A stretch of 64,000 bases of DNA, from contig NZ_WVIE01000013.1 in the NCBI RefSeq assembly GCF_010091945.1, forward strand, positions 62,001-126,000, read 5' to 3'. Source of the stretch: Myxacorys almedinensis A. Lineage in GTDB: Bacteria > Cyanobacteriota > Cyanobacteriia > Leptolyngbyales > Leptolyngbyaceae. A program made the position numbers and the translations under genes. This document shows, piece after piece, positions 17,453 through 25,750 of this stretch; position 1 is the first letter of the stretch; each line of letters begins with the position of its first letter. Below the pieces are notes generated by a model, which was not told the DNA's origin, made no database searches, and worked only from the letters and a program-made list of their open reading frames with translations.

Positions 17453-19447
17453 GGATGACATTTGCCAGACTTTAATCGTGTTATCAGAACTACCGCTCAC
17501 ACAATAATTACCATCCGGGCTGGTCGCAACCGCATTAACGGAGTTTGCATGGTGGGCTAAGGTGCTGAGAACTTCCCCCGTTGCCAGGTTCCACACCTTC
17601 ACGGTTTTATCGTTGCTGCCGCTGATCAGCGTTTTCCCGTTTGGGCTAATGGCGACCGAATTCACAATATCCAAATGTCCTGAGAGCGATCGCACGATGG
17701 CTCCTGTGGTGAGATCCCACACTTTGATCAGCTTATCTTTGCTGCCGCTAACGAGATATCGCCCGTTGGGGCTAATGGCAATCGACATCACAGAATTTTG
17801 ATGCCCCGACAACGTTTGCAGCAATTGCCCTGTCACCAAGTTCCAGATTTTAATCTGGTTGTCGAGTCTTCCACTGGCAAGAATCTGACCATTGGGGCTA
17901 ATTGCTACCGATCGCACCATGCCCGACATATCGGTATAGCTTCGCAGCAACTCGCCCGTTGCCAACCGCCACACACAAACGGTGCGATCGTCGCTGCCAC
18001 TCGCAAAAAACTGACCATCAGGACTCACCGCCGCCGCATTCACATCCCGGCTATGCCCAGAGAGCGATCGCAGCAGTGCCCCATCGGTCATCCGCCAGAG
18101 TTTGATCGTGCCATCGTCGCTACCACTGATCACCACTTGCCCATTGGGGCTGTAAACCAAGGAGTTGACCGACTTGGTATGCCCTCTCAAGATGCCGAGC
18201 CGCTCACCGCTTGCCAGATCCCAAATCATAATCAGATCATCGAGGCTGCCACTCACTAGCGTCTTGCTGTCGGGGCTAATGGCTACTGACACCACCCATG
18301 AAGAATGCCCGGTTAGAGTATGGAGGCTTTTGTAAGTCTGCGCTGTCCCAAAGGGTGAAGGAGATGCGATCGCGCCGACGGGGCTGTGCAAAGCAACCGC
18401 AGGATGAGAAGGCGGCGAGGCTGAACCTCGATCCGCACTCCTTGAACGCGGCAATGTTGAGGGCAGCAGATCCGTCGGTGCTGACGGAGTGACCGAGGTA
18501 GAAGCAGCAACGGCTCCCCCCCGAAAGATCGGCGAAGCAACTGCCGGAGTCGAGAGCGCCATCCGCAAATCGCGCATAGCTTCATCTGCCGACTGGTAGC
18601 GATCGTTCACCAACTCTTTCAGCATCTTGTCGAGAATCTGCCCGATGCTGCCGCTCAGTGCTGCACCTCTCTCGGCTAGAGACTCTCGCCACATCCAACG
18701 CCCGCTCAAGGGATCGTACAGATCTTCTGGCTGCACCCCGGTCAGCAAATGCAAGCAGGTGACTGCCAAACTGTATAAGTCGCTGGCAGGGTAGGCTTTC
18801 CCGTTGCGGAGTTGCTCGACGGGTGCATAGCCCTCTGTGCCAATTTTTGTCCCTGGTTGAGTGGCGCTGTGCTCATTGAGCAATTTAGCGACTCCAAAAT
18901 CAATCAGAACAAGCCGCCCATCGATGGCGCGACGGATAACATTGGCGGGGGTGATGTCGCGGTGAATCACATGGCGATCGTGGACAAATTTTAGCAGCGG
19001 CAAAAGTCGTACCAGCACCTCTCGGATCTTATGGTCGCCGAAGGTTCCCTGCTGCCGCAATTCTTGCGAGAGTGTTGCACCTTCGATAAATTGCTGAACC
19101 AGGTAAAGGCGCTGTTCGTGCTCAAAATAGGCGAGCAGGGTGGGAATGTGGGGATGTTCTCCCAACTCGTGGAGGCGGATGGCTTCTTGCTCAAATAATT
19201 TGACCGCTTTATCCAAAGCTTTTGCCCCTTTGAGTTGCGGCAAAAATTGTTTGATCACGCAGCGCATCCCCAGGCGATCGTCATCCACAGCTAAAAACGT
19301 TTTACCAAAGCCCCCTTGTCCTAAGGGTTGCACAATTCGGTATCGCCCTCGAATCAGCGCTAGAAGGGGGGTTCCGCAGCTTTGGCAGTTCTCCACCTCC
19401 TTCGGATTTTGCGGATTTAGGCAGTCAGGATTTAGGCAGTACAGCAT
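17450..19447 (-). CDS. Four-Cys Ser/Thr protein kinase with WD40 repeats
   Basis: 665 aa. A zinc-ribbon-like N-terminus (YCLNPDCLNPQNP, NCQSCGTPLL) precedes a protein kinase domain at about 35-295: glycine loop LGQGGFGKTFLA, ATP lysine K66 (CVIKQF), HRDITPAN (162-169), DFG (183-185), and GTEGYAPVEQL. A Ser/Pro/Ala linker leads to seven WD40 repeats at about 375-665 (for example DGTIKLWRM, DKTVKVWNL). This four-Cys class is typical of cyanobacteria. The catalytic-loop Lys (HRDxKPxN) is Thr here, a change also seen as Ser/Thr in related kinases, so activity is uncertain rather than excluded. The propeller probably recruits substrates. Confidence 0.93.
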   Translation of the reverse strand: MLYCLNPDCLNPQNPKEVENCQSCGTPLLALIRGRYRIVQPLGQGGFGKTFLAVDDDRLGMRCVIKQFLPQLKGAKALDKAVKLFEQEAIRLHELGEHPHIPTLLAYFEHEQRLYLVQQFIEGATLSQELRQQGTFGDHKIREVLVRLLPLLKFVHDRHVIHRDITPANVIRRAIDGRLVLIDFGVAKLLNEHSATQPGTKIGTEGYAPVEQLRNGKAYPASDLYSLAVTCLHLLTGVQPEDLYDPLSGRWMWRESLAERGAALSGSIGQILDKMLKELVNDRYQSADEAMRDLRMALSTPAVASPIFRGGAVAASTSVTPSAPTDLLPSTLPRSRSADRGSASPPSHPAVALHSPVGAIASPSPFGTAQTYKSLHTLTGHSSWVVSVAISPDSKTLVSGSLDDLIMIWDLASGERLGILRGHTKSVNSLVYSPNGQVVISGSDDGTIKLWRMTDGALLRSLSGHSRDVNAAAVSPDGQFFASGSDDRTVCVWRLATGELLRSYTDMSGMVRSVAISPNGQILASGRLDNQIKIWNLVTGQLLQTLSGHQNSVMSIAISPNGRYLVSGSKDKLIKVWDLTTGAIVRSLSGHLDIVNSVAISPNGKTLISGSNDKTVKVWNLATGEVLSTLAHHANSVNAVATSPDGNYCVSGSSDNTIKVWQMSS

Positions 19448-19547
19448 ACTCGCGGAGGCAGGAGGGTTTGGTTATAGGATTGAAGAGGCTGAAATCTGGG
19501 TGATGGTAACGCGATTGAGCTTAAGTTAACTAAGTCTTTAATCACAA

Positions 19548-19591
19548 AGTTACCCAAATCACAGTTACCCAAATCACAGTTACCCAAATCA
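19548..19591 (+). repeat. 15-bp tandem repeat, three copies
   Basis: AGTTACCCAAATCAC repeated three times (last copy ends CAT), in the spacer between the kinase and the sulfur-carrier gene. Confidence 0.9.
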
Positions 19592-19684
19592 TGAACCGCA
19601 GTCTCTGCTTTGATGGCTGTTCTCTATCTTCTAATGTTGCTTTTGTCCGTGGATTTAAATAGTCAATTAGTCAATTCAAATGCT

Positions 19685-19942
19685 ATGGCTGGTGTGATTA
19701 CAATTACGGTCAAACTGTTTGCGGCTTATCAAGAAGCCTATGGAGTTTCAGAACTGCATCTCGATCTGCCTGAAGGAAGTACGGTTGCGATGGTGTGCGA
19801 TCGCATCATTGGCGAGCGTCCTGAACTGGCTCCATGGCTGGATCTGACTCGGTTTGGAGTAAATCTACAGTTTGTTGAGCCGGATACTACTTTGCAGTCG
19901 GGCGATGAAGTGGTGCTGATTCCGCCTGTGAGTGGAGGGTAA
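19685..19942 (+). CDS. MoaD/ThiS-family sulfur-carrier protein (first of two flanking thrC)
   Basis: Start chosen at ATG 19685 (85 aa), where homology to small beta-grasp proteins begins (TITVKLFAAYQEAYG); longer frames from 19610 add an unlikely hydrophobic stretch. It ends in VLIPPVSGG, the diglycine tail that is adenylated and thiocarboxylated in MoaD and ThiS. Such proteins donate sulfur for molybdopterin, thiamine or amino acid synthesis. It lies about 150 bases upstream of thrC on the same strand, with a second carrier gene after thrC. No other molybdopterin gene is nearby, so a role linked to ThrC is plausible. Confidence 0.85.
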   Translation: MAGVITITVKLFAAYQEAYGVSELHLDLPEGSTVAMVCDRIIGERPELAPWLDLTRFGVNLQFVEPDTTLQSGDEVVLIPPVSGG

Positions 19943-19982
19943 GGCAAGATCCCGCCTGCTAAAATTTTGGTCAAATTCAATC

Positions 19983-19999
19983 CCGACTAAAAAAGTCGG
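19983..19999 (+). promoter_or_regulatory. Small hairpin upstream of thrC
   Basis: CCGACT (19983-19988) and AGTCGG (19994-19999) with an AAAAA loop, about 90 bases before the thrC ATG. No U-tract follows. It could be a weak attenuator or chance. Confidence 0.3.
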
Positions 20000-20089
20000 C
20001 TATATTTGACTCGGTATTTTCCCCGTGCTAGGATTCAGCAAAATCGTAGAAACAAATAAAACCCTTGCATCGCTAAGGAAATTTCAGGC

Positions 20090-21397
20090 ATGACTCAGGC
20101 AACCCAAGAGAAGGCAACGACTAGCGCAACCACTGCATTTCGAGCACTCCAGTGTAAAGAGTGTGGTGCCGAGTACGAACCCAAAGCAACGCACGTATGT
20201 GAATTGTGTTTTGGGCCTCTGGAAGTGAAGTATGACTACGACTTCTTACGCCGCACGGTGACTCGTGAAACGATTCAGGCGGGTCCTTTCTCGATTTGGC
20301 GCTATCGTCCCTTCTTGCCAGTCATGAGCGACAACCCGATCGATGTGGGAACGGGCATGACCCCGTTGCTGCAAGCCCATCGGTTGGCTCGTCGTTTGGG
20401 GCTGAAAAAGCTGTACATCAAAAACGATGCGGTGAATATGCCGACGCTGAGCTTTAAAGATCGGGTTGTGTCGGTGGCGTTGACTCGCGCACGGGAGCTA
20501 GGCTTCACCACGGTTTCTTGTGCCAGCACCGGAAATTTAGCCAACTCGACGGCTGCGATCGCGGCTCATGCCGGTCTTGACTGTTGCGTGTTTATCCCGT
20601 CTGACTTGGAAGCGGGTAAGGTGCTCGGAACGCTGATTTACAACCCCACCCTCATGGCGGTGCATGGCAATTACGATCAGGTGAATCGCCTCTGCTCTGA
20701 AGTGGCAAACACTCACGGTTGGGGCTTCGTCAACATCAATTTGCGCCCCTACTATTCTGAAGGCTCTAAGACCTTGGGCTACGAGGTGATTGAGCAACTG
20801 GGCTGGCAACTTCCCGATCACATCGTTGCGCCGTTGGCATCCGGTTCGCTGTTTACCAAAATTTACAAAGGCTTCCAAGAATTTGTGGAGGTTGGGTTAG
20901 TTGAGGGCAAGCCGGTTCGGTTTAGCGGTGCCCAGGCAGAAGGCTGTTCTCCCATTGCCCAAGCGTTTAGCGAAGGTCGCGACTTTATTTCCCCCGTCAA
21001 GCCCAATACGATCGCCAAGTCGCTGGCGATTGGCAACCCTGCTGATGGCGTTTACGCGATCGACATTGCCCACAAAACCAATGGCAATATCGAATCTGTC
21101 ACCGATGCCGAGATTATCGAAGGCATGAAGCTTTTGGCTGAAACCGAAGGTATTTTTACCGAGACCGCAGGCGGAACGACGATCGCGACGCTTAAAAAAC
21201 TGGTCGAAGCCGGTAAAATCGATCCGGATGAAACGACCGTGGTTTATATCACGGGAAATGGTTTGAAAACCCAAGAAGCGGTGCAAGGCTATGTGGGCGA
21301 ACCTCTGACCATTGAGCCAAAACTGGAGAGCTTTGAGCGTGCTTTGGAGCGATCGCGCACATTAGATCGCCTAGAGTGGCAGCAAGTTTTAGTTTGA
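20090..21397 (+). CDS. thrC: Threonine synthase
   Basis: 435 aa. An N-terminal zinc-ribbon-like segment (LQCKECGAEYEP, THVCELCFGPLEV) is followed by the PLP fold type II domain: GMTPLLQAHRLARRLGLKKL, PLP lysine in LSFKDRVVSVAL, STGNLANSTAAIAAHAG, and ETAGGTTIATLKKLVEAG. It converts O-phosphohomoserine to threonine in the cytosol. It sits between two diglycine-ending carrier proteins, which recalls PLP enzymes that accept sulfur from a carrier (CysM with CysO), but this sequence reads as an ordinary ThrC. Confidence 0.93.
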   Translation: MTQATQEKATTSATTAFRALQCKECGAEYEPKATHVCELCFGPLEVKYDYDFLRRTVTRETIQAGPFSIWRYRPFLPVMSDNPIDVGTGMTPLLQAHRLARRLGLKKLYIKNDAVNMPTLSFKDRVVSVALTRARELGFTTVSCASTGNLANSTAAIAAHAGLDCCVFIPSDLEAGKVLGTLIYNPTLMAVHGNYDQVNRLCSEVANTHGWGFVNINLRPYYSEGSKTLGYEVIEQLGWQLPDHIVAPLASGSLFTKIYKGFQEFVEVGLVEGKPVRFSGAQAEGCSPIAQAFSEGRDFISPVKPNTIAKSLAIGNPADGVYAIDIAHKTNGNIESVTDAEIIEGMKLLAETEGIFTETAGGTTIATLKKLVEAGKIDPDETTVVYITGNGLKTQEAVQGYVGEPLTIEPKLESFERALERSRTLDRLEWQQVLV

Positions 21398-21470
21398 CGG
21401 GATCAAACTCCTGACGGCTTCATTCGGTATGATTCAATTTCTGTAATTCAATCTTTCCTTCCTCCTAGTT

Positions 21471-21743
21471 ATGGTCAAAGTTCTGATTCCGACACCCCTT
21501 CAAAAGCTAACGAACGATCAAGCCGTTGTAGACTGCAAGGGTCGCAACATTTCTGAGTTGCTAGAATCTCTAGAAAGCAGTTGCCCTGGTATCAAAGCGC
21601 GACTGTGCGACGACCAGGGGAAGCTCCGCCGCTTTGTGAACTTCTACGTCAACAGCGAAGATATTCGCTTTTTAGAAAACGAAAACACCAAGCTGAACGA
21701 CGGGGACGAAGTGAGTATTATTCCTGCGATCGCGGGTGGCTAA
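21471..21743 (+). CDS. MoaD/ThiS/CysO-like sulfur-carrier protein (second)
   Basis: 90 aa beta-grasp protein starting [20 protein letters not shown], with [20 protein letters not shown] and [20 protein letters not shown], ending IIPAIAGG. The diglycine end and the 'VNxEDIRFL' block are closer to CysO-type carriers than to MoaD. It follows thrC by 73 bases on the same strand, probably in the same transcript. Confidence 0.85.
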   Translation: MVKVLIPTPLQKLTNDQAVVDCKGRNISELLESLESSCPGIKARLCDDQGKLRRFVNFYVNSEDIRFLENENTKLNDGDEVSIIPAIAGG

Positions 21744-22134
21744 TCCGAAGTAGCTGAATTCCGGGTGGCTGTCCAACGATGGGGTTTGTGCTGCGAAGAT
21801 AGCCTTCTTTGCAAAGCGAGGCGAAGATTTCCCTCTCCTGCCCCTCTAATCAATACAGTCTAAACAAAACAGTCTAAACAAACATCCCTCCATCTTCAAC
21901 TTAAGGTGGAGGGATGTTTGCTGATTGCGAAACGACAAAAACAAAACGGGTTGAGAAGCGCCCTCTAAGACAAGGGATGTATCCGGAAACTATAGACTGA
22001 GACAAGTACGATCGACAAGACTGTACTTGCTTATCCTGACAATGCCATAGTAGAGGCTGAGCAGTGGCGCTTCATCCAAAGTTTCACTGTCAGTATAAAC
22101 TTTGACGCCTTATGTGTAGGTTATGTGAAATTAA
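21744..22134. other. Spacer after the second carrier gene
   Basis: No gene seen. A 14-bp direct repeat (ACAGTCTAAACAAA at 21855-21868 and 21869-21882) runs into a perfect inverted repeat at 21879-21920. Confidence 0.5.
21879..21920. terminator. Perfect 14-bp inverted repeat, candidate terminator
   Basis: CAAACATCCCTCCA (21879-21892) is complementary to TGGAGGGATGTTTG (21907-21920) across a 14-base loop. It follows the thrC cluster. A T-rich run (TTTAGACTGTTTTG) follows on the minus strand, none on the plus strand, so it may mainly protect the 3' end or stop antisense transcripts. Confidence 0.5.
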
Positions 22135-22390
22135 AAAGGAGCGTTCGGATTAGGTCATGCGGTGGGTGGGGCGACCCCATGGGTTCTGAGAAGAGCCGCT
22201 GCTTCTACCGATGCTTTAACGCTGGCTCAGATTGGCAATTTTGGGGAACTGCGAAGGGTTGGGGATGACAGGAGCCACACTCTCAAGGGCTGCCGGGTTG
22301 ATATAAAAAGCCCCCAGCCGTAAAGCCAGGGGTGAATCATCAGGGTGCATCTACCATTCCTCTATACCTGGAGAGGTAGGAGGCATCCGG
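22135..22390 (+). mobile_element. Decayed IS200/IS605-type element, TnpB 3' tail and right end
   Basis: A start-less open frame at 22135-22323 reads like a TnpB C-terminal tail (GLGHAVGGATPWVLRR at its start, VDIKSPQP then stop). The stop lies inside CCCCCAGCCGTAAAGCCAGGGG followed by TGAATCAT, which resembles the imperfect palindrome at IS605 right ends. A second structure CTACC...GGTAG follows near 22350-22378. No TnpA and no TnpB catalytic part remain. Identification is by resemblance only. Confidence 0.4.
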
Positions 22391-22439
22391 AGAAATTGTT
22401 CGAGTTTTTCGGTGAACATTCAACCTTAGGACAACACAC

Positions 22440-23315
22440 CTAGGACAACACACCCGATGGAATAGTCGCCTGCGACTTGCTGTGCAACGCTTCAGAAGAG
22501 CGCACGGCTGCCATTTTAATCGGCTCTAGTAACTCTAGAGGAACCTGTAAACGGTTGAGTCCGCAATATTCGTCGCGTTTTGTCTCCCGACTTGGACCGT
22601 GATAGTCACTGCCGCCCGTCATCAGCAGATTATACTTAGCGCACAAGTTCTTGAGCTTATCCACCTGATACAACGTGTGGCTTGGATGATAGACCTCTAT
22701 GCCCATGAGTCCAGCCTCTACAAGCTCAGGCAGCATTGTCTCTACCACCCCGCCCCGGAACAAATAAGGATGCGCCCACACCGAAACTGCCCCACACGAT
22801 CGCAAAAGCTCAATTCCGTCTGCTGTGCCAAATTTCTCGTACTGCACAAACGCGGGTTTATCGTCGGCTAAAAAGCGATCGAACGCCTCCCTTGCCGATT
22901 CGACATACCCTGCCTTTACCATCAAGGATGCAATGTGAGGACGCCCTGCCGCCATGCCTTCTCCCATTTCAGACAGTTCTAACGGATAGCCCAGATCAGC
23001 CAGCTTTTTGACAATGGTTTGAGCGCGGCGCTTGCGTCCTTCTAGCCGTTCTGCCAATGGTAGAATCAAGCGTTCTCGATCGGGATAAAACCCCAGAATG
23101 TGCAGCGATCGCTCGTTATACACAGTACTCAGTTCTAGCCCTGGTACAATTTCTAGAGCCGCAGGAGCCGCATTTAGCGCCTCATCCCAGCCCGAAACGG
23201 TGTCATGATCGGTAATTGCCAATGCCTTGACGCCAGCGTTTACTGCTGCGTCTACCAGTTCTGTCGGCGTCAGCGTCCCATCAGAAAATGTTGTGTGACA
23301 GTGAAGTTCTAGCAT
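22440..23315 (-). CDS. PHP-domain phosphoesterase (RNase AM / nucleotidase type)
   Basis: 291 aa. PHP metal-binding motifs: LELHCHTTFSDGTLTP (HxH plus D), ITDHDTVSGW, PGLELSTVYNERSLHILGFY, GRPHIASLMVKAGYV, WAHPYLF and TGGSDYHGP. The arrangement matches the YciV/TrpH family, which in other bacteria acts as 5'-3' exonuclease on short RNAs or as a 3',5'-bisphosphate nucleotidase. Cytosolic, full length. Confidence 0.88.
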   Translation of the reverse strand: MLELHCHTTFSDGTLTPTELVDAAVNAGVKALAITDHDTVSGWDEALNAAPAALEIVPGLELSTVYNERSLHILGFYPDRERLILPLAERLEGRKRRAQTIVKKLADLGYPLELSEMGEGMAAGRPHIASLMVKAGYVESAREAFDRFLADDKPAFVQYEKFGTADGIELLRSCGAVSVWAHPYLFRGGVVETMLPELVEAGLMGIEVYHPSHTLYQVDKLKNLCAKYNLLMTGGSDYHGPSRETKRDEYCGLNRLQVPLELLEPIKMAAVRSSEALHSKSQATIPSGVLS

Positions 23316-23386
23316 GGTTCTAGGCTAACGTAACGTCAGTCCAATCGGGCTGTGATGGTTCAATTTGTTGCTCATCTGCCTGAAAT

Positions 23387-23423
23387 CTAGTGGATTGTCA
23401 ACTTCGAGTTGAGGGGTAAATAG
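23387..23423 (+). repeat. Dispersed intergenic repeat, copy 2
   Basis: Begins CTAGTGGATTGTCAACTTCG then AGTTGAGGGGTAAATAGG, related to the copies at 7273 and 52633. It lies between the PHP gene and the DUF4870 gene, which are divergent. Confidence 0.55.
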
Positions 23424-23573
23424 GTGCATAAGTCGATGGATTAGATGACTAGACTCTCCCTCTCTCCGATGTTTTCTCATCTCAGTGATATATTTGCCAT
23501 TAGTACCACCAATCGCACTTACGATGGGCACGCCATCCGCTACGCTTGGGTAGTTTTCTGCTAAAGATCAGCC

Positions 23574-24023
23574 ATGAATCAATCGCTGCCCAAAAGTAGC
23601 CGGGTGTGGGGAATGGGATGCCACTTAGCAGGCACGATCGCCGCCCTCCTTGGAAGTTTGCTGCTGCTTCCCTTCTTCACGCTGTTCATTCCGTTTGTGG
23701 TTTGGCGAATGGGACGCGATCGCCATCCCTTTATTGACGAGCAGGGGCAAGCCGTCATGAATTTTTTGCTTTCGATGACGCTTTACGGCGTTGCAGCTAG
23801 TGTTTTATCAGCGTTTCTATTTTTAGCAACGTGTGGCATTGTGATGACAAATTCTAACAGTTCTGCTATTAACAATGCGCTGCTTTGGATGTTGTATATT
23901 TTTTCGTCTGGCATTGCTATTGTTGCTATCTTTCAGGTTGTCGTTACTGTGTTTGCTGCTGTTAAAGCGTTTAAGGGAGAATCTTATCGATATCCATTTG
24001 CGCTGAGATTCCTGGGCGGTTGA
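23574..24023 (+). CDS. DUF4870-family membrane protein
   Basis: 149 aa with three to four hydrophobic segments (LAGTIAALLGSLLLLPFFTL, TLYGVAASVLSAFLFLAT, FSSGIAIVAIFQVVVTVF). The central DEQGQAVMNFLLSMTLY matches the DUF4870 pattern (HP-x-DxxGxxxxNF). Function unknown; some members resemble the Tic20 fold. Confidence 0.8.
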   Translation: MNQSLPKSSRVWGMGCHLAGTIAALLGSLLLLPFFTLFIPFVVWRMGRDRHPFIDEQGQAVMNFLLSMTLYGVAASVLSAFLFLATCGIVMTNSNSSAINNALLWMLYIFSSGIAIVAIFQVVVTVFAAVKAFKGESYRYPFALRFLGG

Positions 24024-24075
24024 TCGATATAATGAGCCGTAACTAGTCTTTTTCGAGCCTCAATTATTTATTATT

Positions 24076-25179
24076 ATGTCTGACATTCGAGTTGCGATCG
24101 CAGGAACAGGAATCGGTCAAAAAGTCCATATTCCAGGCTTTCAATCCCATCCGCGTACTTGTGTAGTGGCGGTTTATCACCGTGACCTAGAAAAAGCAAC
24201 TGCGATCGCGCAGGCTCACAATATCCCCCAAGCATATTCCATACTAGAGGAAATGGCTGCCCGATTAGATATTGATGCGGTCAGCATTTCAACGCCTCCG
24301 TTTTTGCACTACGAGATGGCAAAAATAGTGCTGAATGCAAACAAACATTTGTTATTAGAAAAGCCAACCGCATTAACCTACGCTGAGGCAAAGAAAATCC
24401 ATACCTTAGCCCTCAGTAAACCCGTTGCCACAGCGATGAATTTTGAATTTCGCTTTGTTCCGGCATGGCAGTATTTAGCAGAACTGCTTGCTGAAGGTTA
24501 TGTGGGGCAAAAACGATTGATCAAAATCGATTGGCTGGTGTCGAGCCGAGCGGATGCCAGCCGCCCATGGAATTGGTACGCTCGTAAAGATCAGGGCGGC
24601 GGCGTATTGGGCGCAATCGGCTCTCATGCCTTCGATTATGTGGCGTGGCTATTTGGCTCGGTAAAACGCCTCTCAACCCATTTGAGCACTTCAATTTCTG
24701 CCCGCCCCGATCCCGTCACCGGAACCCTCAAACCCGTTGATTCTGATGATACCTGCACCCTCATGATGGAATTGGCAGATGGAACGCCCTGTCAGATGTG
24801 CCTCAGTTCTGTCACGGTTCAGGGGCGGGGGCACTGGGTTGAAATTTACGGCGATCGCGGCACCCTCGTGTTGGGCAGCGACAACCAGAAAGACTATGTG
24901 CATGGCTTCAAACTGTGGGGCAGTCAGGGCGGCAAAGAGTTGAGCGAACTTGAGGTTCCCAAGCGGTTGGCGTTTCCTCAAGTGTTTACAGATGGGCGAA
25001 TTGCGCCGTTTATTCAAGTGGTTGATCGGTGGATATCAAATATTGAGGCTGTGCGGAACGGGCATGCTCGGCAAGAATCGATGCCGCCATCTATCCGCGA
25101 AGGAATGGATTCTCAACTGCTGATGGATTTGGCTCGCGAGTCGAATGAAACCGGAACGTGGGTAACGGTTCCTCTCTAA
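24076..25179 (+). CDS. Gfo/Idh/MocA-family NAD(P)-dependent oxidoreductase
   Basis: 367 aa. N-terminal Rossmann fold with VAIAGTGIGQKVHIPGFQSH, then DAVSISTPPFLHYEMAKIVL and LLLEKPTALTYAEAK, the EKP signature. The C-terminal substrate domain has GGVLGAIGSHAFDYVAWLFG, including the Gly-x-x-x-Asp/His cluster typical of the family. Substrates are usually sugars or cyclitols; the sequence does not show which. Stands alone on the plus strand. Confidence 0.88.
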   Translation: MSDIRVAIAGTGIGQKVHIPGFQSHPRTCVVAVYHRDLEKATAIAQAHNIPQAYSILEEMAARLDIDAVSISTPPFLHYEMAKIVLNANKHLLLEKPTALTYAEAKKIHTLALSKPVATAMNFEFRFVPAWQYLAELLAEGYVGQKRLIKIDWLVSSRADASRPWNWYARKDQGGGVLGAIGSHAFDYVAWLFGSVKRLSTHLSTSISARPDPVTGTLKPVDSDDTCTLMMELADGTPCQMCLSSVTVQGRGHWVEIYGDRGTLVLGSDNQKDYVHGFKLWGSQGGKELSELEVPKRLAFPQVFTDGRIAPFIQVVDRWISNIEAVRNGHARQESMPPSIREGMDSQLLMDLARESNETGTWVTVPL

Positions 25180-25750
25180 CCACAAGGCTATGTTTAGACA
25201 CTTGATTTAGAGGGAGCTTGGCAATGTTAGGGGTATTATTCTGCTCGTTTGGTTCTTGTTTTTAAGTCATTTTCTGCTTTTCTTGCTCAAGAAAATCTTC
25301 TTAGATTAACCCTTATTCTTGGCTTGAGTTGCCATATTTTCAGTTTTCTTTTTTGTGTTTTTAGGAACATATAACACAGTAGAAAGGGTAGAAGTCCTTT
25401 CCTTATACTTAGAAAGAAACTTTTGAATCACTCACTTTTAAATAATTCAATAAATCGAAACTTTTTCTGATCATATTTCACTCCCACTTTCCTAAACCTC
25501 AAGCCTCAAATCCTTTGCCTGGCTTAAATTAGCTTCCTATTTAATCAATACTTTCATTTCATTTCAATGATCTGTATCACATACACAGAATGTTGAAAGC
25601 ATCTCGCTGAAAAGGCAAACAGCTTTCCGTGTTTCTGCCGAACATACATAGAGGAACCTCTGATCACTACCGTGGATCGACGATGGTTTCTCTTGGGTCT
25701 TAAATCGACAATAAGTTCAACGCTGATGTGAAAGACGACCTTTACACAAG
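25180..25750. other. AT-rich leader region upstream of sigF
   Basis: About 570 bases, noticeably richer in A and T than its flanks and without a gene. It has a small hairpin GAAAGG/CCTTTC at 25382-25401 and a CRP-like site at 25566-25581. The length suggests a complex promoter for sigF. Confidence 0.5.
25566..25581 (+). promoter_or_regulatory. Possible CRP-type (SYCRP1-like) site upstream of sigF
   Basis: AATGA-TCTGTA-TCACA matches TGTGA-N6-TCACA in the whole right half and three of five bases of the left half. About 170 bases upstream of the sigF start. Confidence 0.3.
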
